Below are positions 1 through 12,112 of a stretch of 64,000 nucleotides of DNA, one piece after another; position 1 is the first letter of the stretch, and the number at the start of each line of letters is the position of its first letter. This DNA comes from Cryptomeria japonica. Its lineage: Eukaryota > Streptophyta > Pinopsida > Cupressales > Cupressaceae. A program made the position numbers and the translations under genes. Under the pieces are notes generated by a model. That model was not told the DNA's origin, ran no database searches, and saw only the letters and a program-made list of their open reading frames with translations. The stretch is from the NCBI RefSeq assembly GCF_030272615.1, contig NC_081406.1:184301770-184365769 (forward strand), read 5' to 3'.

Positions 1-1
1 C

Positions 2-3000
2 TTAATTACCATTCAGGGGTGGTAACTGGTCAAAAATGGATTTGTACTTGGTTCGTGCTTCAGTGAGAGAAACAGAGAGGGTATTCTTTACACTATCCAT
101 TAAAGAATTCTGTGCTTGAATATCAACCAGTAATGATATTAAGCCATCTAGAGTGCTTCCCTCTTGTGTAGTAGATAAGGAGCTGGCTCGGTTGATCTGT
201 TCTTGGATGGATGAAAGATGAGGAAGGAATAATGTCTGAAGTGTCATTATGTCCATCTTGATCTTGTGTTCTTCATTTCTTAGGTCCAATTATTGAGCCA
301 TAAGCTGTTGTAACCTTGTATAGAAATTCTGAATTGAATTTGGCTTTGTGGTCAACTTGTTTGAGAGATCGGTGATCTCTTTCTCAATTGCCTCTTTTTT
401 ATTCTTAATGTCTTTAATGAATAAAGAAAATGTGTAGAGTTTCTGAAATAAATAAAGAATATGCTTGAGTTGAGGAGTTAACTCAACAATAAATTTGACA
501 AGTTTAACTTTACCAATAGCTATAGCTTTTTGTACCTCTTCTATCATTTTTGCAGTGAGCTCTTTGTCTTTTAGCTTGCTCAAATACTCTGATGCATCTA
601 CTCCAGATGTCTCTATCTTTGTTAGGAGTTCATCCAGTTGAATGTGGATGGCTGCATCTGTTGATACTATAGCATTAGGTAGTATGTCTATTAAGAGTGC
701 TTTCACCTTCTGAAGTACGTTATTTTTCTTTTGAATCACCATTTGTTTCTCTTGTTCAGCCTTTGCTTTGCATAGTTCACCGAAATCAATGAGTACTTGC
801 CCTTTTAATTTTGATATATCTATATTGGGCAATACTATTGATTTTGACAAATCAACTTTAAAACTATGCTTTTTCATCTTCTTTTCTTTACCTTTTACCG
901 ATGGAACTAAGACAAGGGCTTGTGAGGCTTGATGACCCTCGGTAGGTTGCTCGGTAGAGGCAACACTTTGGTCAGTTTCTTTAGCCTCTGTAGAGCCCTT
1001 CGGTGTCTTGGTACTTGGTGTCTCAGTTGCAAAATTCTGAGTACTAGAAGGTTCTTGAGATGTCTATTCTTGAGTGGTACCTTCTCCTGTTGTAGACTTG
1101 TGGCCTTTGGTGCCTTGCTTCGTGTCATGAGGGGTTTCGGTTGAGACAAGTTGTTTGGCCAGTGGATAAGGCTAAACTTGTTCCAAGACTGATTCACTAG
1201 ATACAAGTTTTGCATATGCATTGCCTTCTATCATTTCCTGTTCTGGTGCCTCTGTATCCATGACATCTTCATCTATTTGAATGGTGTCAGCAGGGTCTTG
1301 CTTGGTAACATCAGGATCTTGCTTGGTGACATCAACAATTTCAACTATAGCTTGTTCACCAACATCCTTGACTTTAAAGATTTCCTGCCACTTTGCTTTT
1401 GTCTCATTTTCCACTTCAATATACAGCCCATTCATCAGTTTTAAGGCTCTTTGTTTGACAAGAAACTTTGAGTTGTAGGTTGTCAAATGTTCTTTTATTT
1501 CAACTACTGACATGTCAGGAAAGAGATGAACCAAACTTCTTTCTCTGATCTATTTCTTCGAGTCCATTGCATACTTCCACCTATTATCAATATGCAAATA
1601 AAATTCATTCAGAAGTGACTTAGCTAGTTCTAATGGAGCTAACCAGAATTTTAGAAGTGTGCAGATGACAGCTTCTTCAATTTGTCTCTTCTCATCACTA
1701 TTTCTGGTTTCATACTTAACATATCTAAATGATCCAAATCCTCCATATTCTTTCAGATTAGCACAAAAGTCTTCAACACTAAGTACATTTACCTTCTTTC
1801 TTTTGACAATCTGAAATTTGCTTGCATCCTCTAATTCGGTATCACTAGACTCTTTTGCCAAAATGAGTCTCCGAGTAGATTTCTTGTAGGTCTTTGTTAC
1901 CTTGGGAATAGTAACACTTTGTTTTCTTACTCGGTGAAGCCGCTGATGCTCTAGTGTTTGGTCACTTTGGAGGTGGAGTTGGTGAGGCCTTTGATGTGTC
2001 CTTTTTCTTTCTCTTCAACACTTTTCCCTTAGGCAATTTAGTGCTCAGTGTTATAGCTGCCTCTTGGGCTTCAGATTCCTCTTCGGTAATGGCAATGGTG
2101 CCTTTGAAAGGTGTAGAGGAAGAGTCTTCTCTGAATTTCTCTGACAATGTCTTTATCATTTTTGTTGCCTTTCTTGTAGCTTTGGGTACTACAATGCTCA
2201 TCTTTACCTTTTCCTTCACCTCCTCATAGGTTCCATACCTCAGCTCAGTAGCATGCCTTGGTAATGTAAGAAATGCATCAATTTGTTGTTGTGTGATGTC
2301 AAAGTCAATCTCGTAACCCATCAGTGACAAAGATTGAGTCCTTGGTTCCACAACATTCACATAATAGTAATCAGTGTCAACTTCAAAACATATGTCATTT
2401 TTGTACTTCTCCACTAGCTGGGGTGGAATCCGGTACCTGTTATGCATTTTCTCTTGAAATTTATTGAAGTAATCATCCATAATATCATTGAAATTATCAC
2501 CTAACTTCTTGATGAAGTCATTGATCTGATGGGTGATTGGTCGGTGTAGTTCCCAAACAACTTTACCGATTGATGGAAAGAATTTTTCAAAATAGAAAAA
2601 CATGCATACAAGTAATGATCCAAACTTTAGTGTATTAGCTGGGTTGTTTTTCTTTGACTTCCTAATGGTGTTTAGATTCTCAAATAGGTTCTTTAGCAAT
2701 ACCTCAAATAGATTAATTTTCGTTCCCTTTTTCACAATTTTGTATGCTACGTCTACTACTGCATAGGGTACACTATTTTCCCTTGCTGATTGGAAGAAAT
2801 AGTAACCTATTACTCTTATGGCAAATTTTAGTTCTTCATCTGTGACACTATTCAATTTTAATCCTCTACAATCTAATTCCACTCTAGTTAAACTGATCAA
2901 TTCCTTCTGTGATATCATCTTTTGGGCTTGGGCATGATCATAAATAGGGTAAGCGGTAATCAGATGAATGATTTCCTTAGTAATCTTAAATGGTTGCTCT

Positions 3001-3362
3001 TCTAGCCACATGAAATCATCGTGAACTCTACTCAGAACAAACTTGACCCACTAGGGTTTGAACACACGGGGATAGGTTAGGGCTTCAATTAATCCCTTGA
3101 TCTTGATGTGCTCATACTTGCTATTTAGTTTACCATTGGTACACAACTCATCATAGGTGTCTTTGATTTCAATGTGACCAGGTTCTTCAACATGACATTT
3201 GGTGAAGAATATCACATTCTTGACTAACAACACTCTATCCGGGATGAGTGAAAAAGCAGTTTTGTCATCTGGTTCAGATGCAACTTTGGGAGTCAAAGAT
3301 TATTTTAGTGAGGGCTTCTCTACATTCTTGACAACAATGGGATCTTGGATCTTAGGTGCCAT
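2..3362 (-). pseudogene. ORF2 of unknown function, copy A
   Basis: I do not recognise this protein. It starts at the minus-strand ATG at 3362 (MAPKIQDP) and runs to the TAA at base 2, about 1,120 codons, broken by stops and small indels. Recognisable blocks are an N-terminal segment (3051-3362), a well-preserved 349-codon block (1962-3011) beginning MWLEEQPFKITKEII, a middle block (1550-1861), and a helical C-terminus (2-877) with likely coiled coil. A TAG at 3051-3053 replaces a Gln codon that copy B keeps, while copy B has a TGA for the Trp that follows. The MWLEEQ block has the layout of accessory ORFs downstream of plant retroelement pol genes and resembles the extra ORF at 33541-35713 in pattern. 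That relation is inference. Confidence 0.6.
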
Positions 3363-3912
3363 TTTAGATTTCAAATAAAAGCTAACAAAGAATCCTTAGG
3401 GTTTCAGGATTTCAAACGATTGATGTTTCACACTTAGCAAATAATAGCAACTTGATAAGATCGGTAAACCAGCTTAACAATGCGTTGAGATTGATGTAAA
3501 TACCTTGAATTTGCTTTGTAAGAGGTTTGATCGCCTTGGATTCGCTTTTCTCTGCTCTCTTGAAAACTTGGTGAGTTGAAAATGACCACAAAGATGCTTT
3601 TAAGTACACAATATGCCTTATCGGGCTCCGTGTAGGTTAGGTCAAAAAAATTAAATGCACTCGGTTCCACTTAACTTTCTTTCCTTTTTCCGCTTTAATC
3701 GAGTAACCAAACTTCCTTCATTCACCGATTTGACAGTCTTCTTGTATTCACCGACTTGACAGGTTTCCTATAAAGTACTTAAAAAGACTTTGACAATAAT
3801 TTCAAACTTACTAATACATCTTAATTATGCAGATTTGAATTAAGTGTATAATAAAATAGGATCTGTTAAGATTTAACCTTGATAGAATGCAATCCCTTCA
3901 TACCTTTACCGA
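3363..3912 (-). other. Spacer between gag-like ORF and ORF2, copy A
   Basis: About 550 bp where autonomous copia elements would not have a gap, since pol normally follows gag directly. A short ORF (3434-3670) is partly conserved with 58158-58391 of copy B but shifts frame. The last about 60 bp before ORF2 are nearly identical in the two copies and look like an untranslated leader. Confidence 0.5.
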
Positions 3913-5266
3913 TTAATTTGGAATAGGAGCACCTAACTTGGTAGGTAAGGTGCTTTTTTTTATTTGACACAATTTCCTTCTTTTTCCAAATCATCTTTAA
4001 TTTGTCTTTTATTTCTTCAATGTCTTTTCTAGGTTGATCTCTGCAATCTCCAGCTAAATGTCCAACTTTGTGACAATGAAAAAATGCCATACTAGGATTT
4101 ATCCATGATCTTCAGTTGTTCATTCCAAACCTTATAAAACAGTTGGCACTTATATGTCCATATCTTCCACAACATTCACACCATATCTTTGTATTGTAAT
4201 CCCATGGTACTACAAAATATTGTCGGTAAGGATCTGTGTGAGTTCGGTAACCTCTAGCATTTGCTCGGTGTGCGTACCACATATAGTTCTTTTGCTTAAA
4301 CCAACACTTCTCGGTATTATGTCCATATCTATTACAATTTTTACAAAACCCTTTGAGTTTTGCCTTCTGATAATTGTTTATAGACTTTGTCCTACATTGT
4401 TTAGATGTGTAACCATATTTATTGCAATTGTAACAATAACCTTTGGACTTAGTGACATTCGATTGCTTACCTTTTCTAATTTGGCACAAGTTGGCAGTAT
4501 GACCTTGATTTCCAAAGTAGTTGCAAATAGGCTTCTTTCTTTTGATGTTGTTCTTGGTTCCAGCTCGCTTTGATGATTCTCCTCTCTTGGTAGTATGAAT
4601 TCCCTTCTCGATAGAGTCTTTTCCTTTGTAACCGAGTCCTGCATCTTTGTTGGGCCTTCTTGTATTTAGTTGCTCATCCAACATCTTCGATGCTTCATAA
4701 CTCTTCTTCAGTGTTTCTTTGGATTTCTTCTTTGCTTCAAGTTCATCGGTCAACCTTGATACTTCAAGTTTCAATGCTTGATTCTCATTATCCTTCAGAA
4801 TTGCTTCATGATGTGCATAACCTAGTTGATTTGAAAGATTTTGCTGAATTCCAATCAACTTTGTGATTTCATCATTTTTATTAGATACTAAGACTTCAAG
4901 TTGTTGTTTCTCTCTTTGTAGATCTCTTACTTTATCCTTGACTGTCCTTAATGCATCAAGATTTTCAGTCATCTATGTGCTGAAATGTTCATGTTCTCTT
5001 TTCATTGCTTTTAGTTGATCAACCACTACTTTGTTCTTTTCTCTCAATACTCCAATCATTTCTTCAGTTTCTTTAGGTATGTTGTTCTTAGATGATGTCT
5101 CCATTTGTTCCACTAACTCTTGAGAGTCCTGCAAATCATTAGATAATCTTCTTCTTACTTTCAGAGATTTTTGCATTTGTCTTTGCATGTCTGCAATCAC
5201 TTGATTAGCATGATCCAACTCTTCTTGCAGATACACAATCCTCTGAGATTGTTTATAGCCTTCCAT
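3913..5266 (-). pseudogene. Gag-like protein with coiled coil and zinc knuckles, copy A
   Basis: The start is taken at the minus-strand ATG at 5266 (Met-Glu-Gly), just after the primer site; an in-frame reading also extends upstream into the LTR. The first two thirds are heptad-rich, charged helix (Glu/Lys/Leu/Gln), predicted coiled coil. The C-terminal third holds CCHC-type zinc knuckles, for example CYNCNKYGYTSKQC, CKNCNRYGHNTEKC and CECCGRYGHISANC. The first knuckle has Phe for its second Cys (CNYFGNQGHTANLC) and the fifth has lost its first Cys. A TAG at 4973-4975 replaces a CAG present in copy B, and a stop near 4100 cuts off the last knuckle. A role in packaging element RNA is inferred from the zinc knuckles; a classical capsid fold is not recognisable by eye. 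Confidence 0.7.
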
Positions 5267-5314
5267 TGATAAGATCTTTCTCTTTAGGTAGTTAAACCCT
5301 TTTCCAAGATTCAA

Positions 5315-5326
5315 GCTCTGATATGA
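5315..5326 (-). other. Primer-binding site, copy A (degenerate)
   Basis: The minus strand reads TCATATCAGAGC where copy B has TGGTATCAGAGC, the usual match to the 3' end of initiator tRNA-Met. Two bases differ. It lies just inside the LTR edge. Confidence 0.75.
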
Positions 5327-5328
5327 AT

Positions 5329-6467
5329 TGTTAGGCCCAATATGGAAAGCTAATGTACTGAGAGGGGAGGGGTGAATTAGTACTCCAAAACTTTTCTTCA
5401 ACAATAACTTTACTGTTATGCATAAACCGAATAGTGCAGTAACATAATATAAAGCTAAAACAAATAGATAACAATCATACATGATTCACTCCATAACACA
5501 TATATTTTGGTTACGTAGAAACTCTTGGTTAGAGAGAAAAACTGTGGTGGGGATGGCACCCACAACTTCACTATTGCAATAATAAAGAGTGCTCGATTAG
5601 AGCTACATGTTTAGCTATTTATGATAGCTTACCCCATTAGGAGTAACAAGATTTGTTAGATCTACCTTGCTAAAGGATTTTACAACACTTAAACTAAATG
5701 CTGCACCTGGTTAGAGGCTTTACAATTTATAGACTTGTTTAGACTCTTTTACCCTGTTAAAGGTTTGTCTTACAACTTCAAAATATTAAACTAAATCATT
5801 ACAAATATCTGTGACTTTACATCTGGAATGTTATAGCAGATTCTATGTGCTTAGAATAGATTACCTTGCTTATAGCATACCTCGATAACCCATATAGTAA
5901 CTTGATAAACCCTTTTGTTTACTCTGTTCTTCGACTGTTCTCTGAAAACCTTCTCGGTGACCTCTGTGTCTCTATAATAGTCTTCTTACACTCATGCACA
6001 CACCCTTTTAATTCTTAACTCATGCTATATAAATAGATCTCTTATGTCGGTGATCCATTCATTGATTCGATCTTACAAATATGATTTATTGAATGAATAA
6101 CCATGCATAATATTTCATTGGTTAGATGACCTCAAAATCATACACAATCTTTAAGTGCAATTTCCAATGTGATAACGATTAGATGTTCCTTGATCTTGTA
6201 ACATGTTTTCATATGTATATCTAGGTTCAGTGAATCTGGTAACATGTTTCACTCGGTGTATATCAACTCGGTGTGTCATCTTTGCTGCTCGGTAGACATG
6301 AAATGATACTCAGTAGACAGCTCGGTGAAAACTACATTCTGAGACTACTTTCTTCAATAACCGACTAGACTGTGCATACCAACTGAATATCTTGGTAGAG
6401 ATAACCGACTAGAGTATATAGAATAAATTTGAACATAAAACTAATGGCAACTTGATAAGTAGTAATA
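5329..6467 (-). repeat. 5' LTR of copy A
   Basis: This 1,139-bp sequence matches, in reverse complement, the two LTRs of copy B (55415-56553 and 62219-63356). Read on the minus strand it starts TATTACTACTTATC, where copy B has TGTTACTACTTATC, and ends in CCTAACA directly before the primer site. A TATA-like run lies near 6014-6024. The LTR is rich in ACCGAG/CTCGGT pentamers and hexamers. Confidence 0.88.
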
Positions 6468-7485
6468 GATCATTCAGTTGGTTTTGATTTGGTGATTAGA
6501 TGCTATCTTATATGCTAGTAAGCTTGGTTTGTTGATCCAGTGAGGGTTTCACCGACAAAGCTTTGTTGAAGATCTTTGATGTTATGCATAAGTGGTGTTG
6601 GTGTGGCTTCTAGTAGAGATTCAGGATGCTGATGGTGATCGTTTTCAAGACCTGGTTGATTAGGATCATCATTTCAGCATGTATGGACCTAAATTAGGTT
6701 TAGTTTATCTAGGTTATGGACGAACTTAATGTAACGTGTTGATTGGACTTCTTGATATGTTTCTAAGATGTCTTATGGGTTGGATATTATTTGTTTGGTA
6801 TCAGGACAACATGTTTTGTAATTATGTAATTGCTTTCCTTTCTGGTGGTTGACCTTATTGTTTGTGGTCGAGGGTTTGTATATATATGATGTAAGATCTC
6901 ATTGTAGATCATATGCAAGGAATGTGGAATAGGATCAAATAATGTAATAATAATTCATGCAAAGGATTTGGTCAATCATTGGTGATCGAGTTGGGTTTAT
7001 GTAAGAGGATTTAGTCCTCCGATATTGAGATTAACTAGAACTATACTCAAGCATAGGAGATGCTATCATTGTAGTTCATTCTCTCTTCCAAATTGTAGTC
7101 TAGATTTTTATGTAGTCAGTAAGACTCCTTTTGTAATGAGCAGTGTCCTTAGGTTGTTCACCTTCCTACAAGTACATGCCCTTCATTTGTAATCACATAC
7201 TTACTATAGAAGTATTATCTGACTGTGGGTAGGTTTCCCACCATAGTTTTTCCCTTTACCGGGTTTTGAACATACAAATATTGGTGTCATGTGGATGGTA
7301 TTTATTCTATAATTGTTGCTTATGCTTAATTGGTATATTTGCTATTTTGGTAATTGGTTTATGCATTCTAATATTGATCTTTTGGGTTTTAGTATTAATT
7401 TTTAATTGCTTAAGGTTCCAATAATCTGGTGACAACTAATTCGCCCCCCTCTTAGTTGTCTTTCAGTTATTTGAACTATCTAACA
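6468..7485 (+). repeat. Degenerate copia-type LTR
   Basis: The stretch has the order of signals typical of plant copia LTRs on the plus strand: a TATA-like run (6878-6890), then a 3' end with ACCGGG near 7259, TTGGTGTCATGTGG near 7282, a pyrimidine-rich CGCCCCCCTCTTAG tract at about 7442 and a terminal CTAACA at 7480-7485. The following bases do not form a clean primer site. The left edge is uncertain because copy A abuts it. It may be a solo LTR or what is left of a larger element. Confidence 0.5.
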
Positions 7486-8139
7486 TTATCAACTTGGAAA
7501 AGATAACTGTGAGATAATTTAATGTGATGGATAGAACCGGGCCGATGATCAGTCTGTCGTATTTACTAAACATAGAAAATATGTATTGGAAGTTGCAAGA
7601 TTGACAGCGATGGATGATTTGTTGTAGGTCCATAATATCAAAGAAGATATTTGATTGGATCTGGTATGCCAAATTGGTCTATGAGAAAACCCTAGCGTGC
7701 CAAAGTTCAAACTCACGTATTGGCGGGAAAGCTCTGATACATTTATACTGATCAACGATTGAAGGTGTGATGCTGGTTGGAAGAGAAGAGTGATCCTGAG
7801 AAAAGTAGAGAGCAAGTAAGATTGAGTAGATTCAAGGAACTCAGCATCTGAAGCAAAGAGCCAGCAAGAGAGGAAAAACTAGTGAGAGGGTTTAGCAGTG
7901 GCTTAACCGACAAGATCAGAGAAACCGATAAACTGCAAAGTGAGTTGTAGAGGTGGAAACCAGTGGTGTTAAAGCTAGCTAGAAAAAAGTGTAGAGTGAA
8001 GCAGCTATATGTGCGTATGGGAGAAAAAATACAGTAGGTAGAGAGAAAAGAAAGGATAAACCAGTGAGGAGAATAACCGACAACAGGTATATGATCTGAC
8101 TATTCATCCAATAAGCAGAGGTAGAACTAGTGTGTCAGC
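7486..8139. other. Probable left part of a copia LTR split by the 8140 insertion
   Basis: There is no credible coding sequence. The right half (about 7840-8139) resembles in composition the sequence resuming at 37052: purine-rich, with ACCGAC/ACCGAT motifs. The TSD pair TCAGC/TCAAC flanking the 8140-37051 element implies the two were contiguous. The LTR start could not be fixed. Confidence 0.35.
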
Positions 8140-9377
8140 TGAAGAGATAAAATAATAGCTCTTTTATTTCTATGATTGATAAGTTTTTCCTATGTTTTAA
8201 GCTGTATAATGGGACAATGTGAAGGTCATGAGATGTATCAGATTTTTGATTATGTGCATTTGGAATGATAGCTAAACATGCTGAACCGTATATTGTTTTG
8301 ACTAAATATTCCAATAGCTATGTAGATTATTATGGTAATATCATGCATGGATGTATAAATGTTATAATTAATGGAAACAGATATATATATATTCTTGTAT
8401 GGTCTAACCTTTAATGTAGGAGTAAATAAGTTCTTCAGAAGTGACTGGGTTAAGCCAGATGGAGAATCATGCCACACAAACAGTTGGAGACATTTCAGGG
8501 CAGTTGAGCATTTAAAATAGTGGAGAAGATGGTGTTCTAGTGAAGAAGAAAAGGAATAGCAAGGCAATACTAGACTCATTTATGGTTGTCTCTAGCAAGC
8601 ATTGATCTAGTAAAAACCGCCACGCTATATTCTTGGCTACATGTTAATAAAGTCCAACGTTCTCTGTGGATTGATTTCTTCTTGATGTAATAAATATTTT
8701 TGCCTAATTTCATGGGCATGATCTAAGTAGTTGAAAGTTTATTATAAGTTTCTTATAAATAAAGAACTGCACCTCTTTGCAGAGGTTACTCAAAATTTTC
8801 CAAAATTAGAAGAATTTTCTCTTATTTTTATGCATTGTATCGACTTTTGGAAATAATGAATAAAGGCTATGTTATTCTGAGCATATAGAACTATTTTGAA
8901 GTTTGGTTACACTCATCCAAGGGGGCCCACTTGGTGAGTATTCCTGTGTGATTGTTAGATTAAGTTTTCTTTTGTTGCAGTAGATGTTCTAGCAATTGGT
9001 TGTTCTTGTAGCCACTCGAACCAGATCCTGTGATTATTCCTACAACTAAAGAAGATAGAGTAATACCCATTTGTTAGCTTTGAAATTAGTTACATTTATT
9101 TAGTTGGAATCATCTATTAATGCTAATATTTCATATAGCCATTCAGTTGTCATATTTCCACTTGTTTATTTTAGATAGACTTAGTTGCTGTAGTAGTATA
9201 AAGTGACTCTTACCGGAACTTAGTGCATATACAATGCAGGCCCATTTCAAGTAATATGTACCTAGGTTGACAAGTAAATGAACCCCAATCATGGAAATGA
9301 TAACTAATCAGAATGGATGGCCAATCCTTGAGTTAACACTATAAGTCTAGTTATTGTTCTAATTGGCTAGGCAGATA
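8140..9377 (+). repeat. 5' LTR of old gypsy element
   Basis: Starts TGAAGAGATAAAATAATAG and matches the 3' LTR start TGATGAGCTAAAATAATAG. The last shared bases are CTAATTGGCTAG plus six or seven more; here the terminal dinucleotide is TA and in the 3' LTR it is CA. Length is 1,238 bp versus 1,252 bp. Confidence 0.85.
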
Positions 9378-9381
9378 TTTT

Positions 9382-9399
9382 TAGCACCATTGTCGGGGA
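9382..9399 (+). other. Primer-binding site, Athila/Tat type
   Basis: TAGCACCATTGTCGGGGA aligns without gaps to TGGCGCCGTTGCCGGGGA, the site common in plant Athila/Tat gypsy elements. The four differences are all G-to-A or C-to-T. It lies four bases after the LTR. Confidence 0.8.
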
Positions 9400-9511
9400 T
9401 GGTGTCAAACTAAGAACCTGTCATAGTCATGATTTTTTTAAAAGTTTTTAGTATAGTTGGTTTTGATTGTTTAGTTAGTTTTAAGTAATTCTCATGAATC
9501 TGCATGCATAG

Positions 9512-11100
9512 ATGAAGAAGAGATGCTCAAGGTAGATTCCTTCCTAACCATCTTAATCATACAAGACTCGATCCATATGAAGCACCAACTGTAAACCCTT
9601 TTTCTGCACTTTATCAAGCCCCAGATAATTTGAACCATCTTGCATTTGAAATTTTTTAGAACAAGACTCAATCCATATGAAGCACCAGATGTAAGCCCTT
9701 TTTCTGCACTTTATCAAGCCCCAGATAATTTGAACCATCTTGCATTTGAAATTTTTGAGAACAACCTTCATTTCCTCTTTGGACCGCCTGAAGAGGACCC
9801 TTTCCCAATAACTGATCCTCAAAGACCAATGCAAGAAAATCCACCAAGAGGTGGGGGAATAACCCACCTCCACCTATGAAACTAACATTTGAGTTCCCCA
9901 TTTCTGATTTTCATGATAATGCTAACCTCAAGAATATTCCAGCTTCTTGTTTACCTAAAATTCATGGATTGGTGATAGAGGACCCCGATACTTTCTTGTT
10001 TGAATTTGATGTCCTCTGTAGGAGTTATGACTACACTACAAATGCCCATAGACATAAAATATTTTCTGCCACTTTAAAAGAATCAGGTTTGAGATGGTTT
10101 ACAAGTCTAGGGAGTAGTACAATCAATACATGGGATGAGATGAAACAATTTTTTCTTGAGAAATATAAAGACTATTGTCGGGGGATTGACCAACATGGGG
10201 ATGATATCTTCAAAATGACACAAAGGGAGGATGAGAGTCTAGAAGATTATCTAGAGAGATTTATATTTAGTGTCAAGAATTCCAAGCACAATACTTTAAA
10301 TGAAGACTCTCTTAAGTTGATATTTCTAAGAGGGATCAGTGAGGAATGCACAGATGCTTTAGATCTTATGGGAGGTGGTGATATAACTCAATCAACATGG
10401 ACTGACATCGGTCAAATTTGTCAAAAATATTCCAAATCCTCTACCAAGAAGAATATGCATTTCAAGTCGGGAGTGTCTTCATCAACATCTAGTAATGGAG
10501 TGTCACAAATGGAGCTCAGTCACCTTTTGAAGGATTTTAAAGAGGATATCATAAACAATATGGCTACTCAGTTAGACACACTTCAAGATAAGAAGAAGAA
10601 TGTGGAAGTTGAGCCAATGCTTGCAGAATTTTGTCCACATTGTAGGCAGAAGAAGAGAGACTATAGATGTAAGTTGGTTGCAAGTCTTGATGTTCCTAAT
10701 TTCAAGACAATACATGGAGATGATGAAAAAATCTTTTATGTTGCTCAAAGAAGACCAATTTTTCCAAAACAAGGTATGCCTCCTGATCCACTTTCTTTTT
10801 CTAGTTATAATGGAAATTCCTATGCACAAAATAATCAGTGGAAACCTCCATATGCTCAAAATTTTAGAAATTATCAAAATTGGTATAACTCTCAAGGCCA
10901 AGGGAAAATTTTTGCCAATCAATCTCCATAGTGGCAGTAGCCATGAGGAAATTGGTCTCAATCTCAGTGACCATGGCATCCATTCCAAGGGAATTGGCAA
11001 CCTACTCCTCAATGGAGAGGAAGTCAACAATGGTCAAATCAGTCTTCTGGGTATCAACAACCGCTACAATAGCCTCAACATCCTTCTATAATGCCACCTC
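9512..11100 (+). pseudogene. gag: Gag of old gypsy element
   Basis: Retrotransposon Gag capsid protein, which would assemble the cytoplasmic particle around element RNA. The ATG at 9512 is followed within 60 bp by several TAG/TAA stops, so the N-terminus is dead. The best block is 9876-10931, with FLFEFDVLCRSYDY, then a capsid-type core with LRWFTSLGSSTINTWDEMKQFF and EDESLEDYLERF. A CPHCRQKK motif lies near 10630. After the TAG at 10929-10931 the same frame continues through several stops and a Pro/Gln-rich tail. A 100-bp tandem duplication lies in the N-terminal part. The match to plant gypsy Gag is by recognised pattern. Confidence 0.82.
9561..9760 (+). repeat. 100-bp tandem duplication inside gag
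   Basis: The block starting ACAAGACTCGATCCATATGA at 9561 recurs at 9661 with a handful of substitutions. The period is 100, so it shifts the reading frame of the gag N-terminus. Confidence 0.9.
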
Positions 11101-11389
11101 CTGCTACTAATACTATTTCGCCTAAACCCACATAGCTGCCCACTCAACCCATGCCAAATTCTAATAGCAAGCCCTAGCAGCAACACCAAGTATATTCAAC
11201 CAATCCTACTCAATACCCAACATATTCTTTTACTCTAAGTGATATTCACCTTATATCTGGGACAACTTTGCCTAACCTGTCCCCTCCAATTATAATTGAA
11301 GTACAAAAGGAAATATCTAGTCCAGAAACCCAAATTCCTTAGAATCAACAAATACCCCCATTTCCTCAAAGGTTGCAAGTCTAAGAGAG

Positions 11390-11900
11390 TCATCAACAAG
11401 AGGATATAAATTTTGATATTATTGATCAACTGAAACACATATGTGTTAAGATTCCATTATTCCAGGCTATTAAGGATGTCTCTATCTATGGTAAAGCAAG
11501 GTTTCAATACCTAAATATTCTGTTGGGCAAGGTTTCAATACCTAAATATTCTGACCTTGGTAGTCCTAGTGCAAAAATAGTCATCAATGACACTCAAATA
11601 AAGAATGCACTAATAGATTTGGGAGCAACCATCAATGTAACGACAAAGGATATTATGCAAAAACTTAACATAACCAATCTCAGGCCTACTCCTATGGTTA
11701 TACAGTTTGCTAACAGTTCTATAGTTTGACTTGATGGTATGATTGAAGATATTGTGGTTACTCTAGATTCTTGAGAATATCTGACAGATTTTATGATCTT
11801 ATCTCTTAAAGGTACATTGGGGGATATCCAGTCATCTTAGGGAGATTTAGGATTGCTACAACGGATGCATATATTAAATGTCGATAAGGGGACATGACTA
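11390..11900 (+). pseudogene. Retropepsin (protease) of old gypsy element
   Basis: Aspartic protease that would cleave Gag-Pol. The active-site block is LIDLGATINVTTKD near 11608-11660, with DLG in place of DTG/DSG, as is common in this plant lineage. It is followed by LRPTPMVIQFANSSIV and IEDIVVTLDS. Stops include TGA at about 11773, where Trp is expected (TGG to TGA). A 31-bp duplication just upstream breaks the frame, and further indels follow after about 11820. Confidence 0.75.
11496..11557 (+). repeat. 31-bp tandem duplication upstream of protease core
   Basis: GCAAGGTTTCAATACCTAAA and the bases after it occur at 11496 and again at 11527. The period of 31 changes the reading frame. Confidence 0.92.
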
Positions 11901-12112
11901 CTATTGATAGAAATTCCACTAAAACTATTGCTCTATATTCACTTGCTTAGCCCCAACTTGATCAAGAACAATTTGTTTGGCCTGACGTGGGGGAGGAATT
12001 AGAAGGGGAAGCCAACTCTATGAGTCATTTTATGATGATTAATAGAGAATCATTTACATGACTATAGGATGATGATTATGTCCTTTCTAATATCCTGGAA
12101 AATCAATATGGC

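Larger units (their letters stand above)
1..6467 (-). mobile_element. Copy A: non-autonomous copia-like LTR element, 3' end outside window
   Basis: The minus strand reads LTR (5329-6467), primer-binding site, Gag-like ORF and a long second ORF that stops at base 2. It is the inverted relative of the complete element at 55415-63356, and the order of parts is identical. By comparison with that copy, about 400 bp of 3' leader plus the 3' LTR should lie just left of base 1. No reverse transcriptase, RNase H or integrase is present. The outer LTR edge reads TA where the sister copy has TG, a G-to-A change. The target-site duplication cannot be tested because the other end is missing. Copia affinity is inferred from the initiator-Met type primer site and the purine tract of the sister copy. 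Confidence 0.85.

Noticed and set aside
7549-7815. Minus-strand 88-codon ORF with a TATCAGAGC match next to it
   Set aside because: The primer-like match lacks the leading TGG and an adjacent LTR end on that strand; no Gag motif in the ORF.
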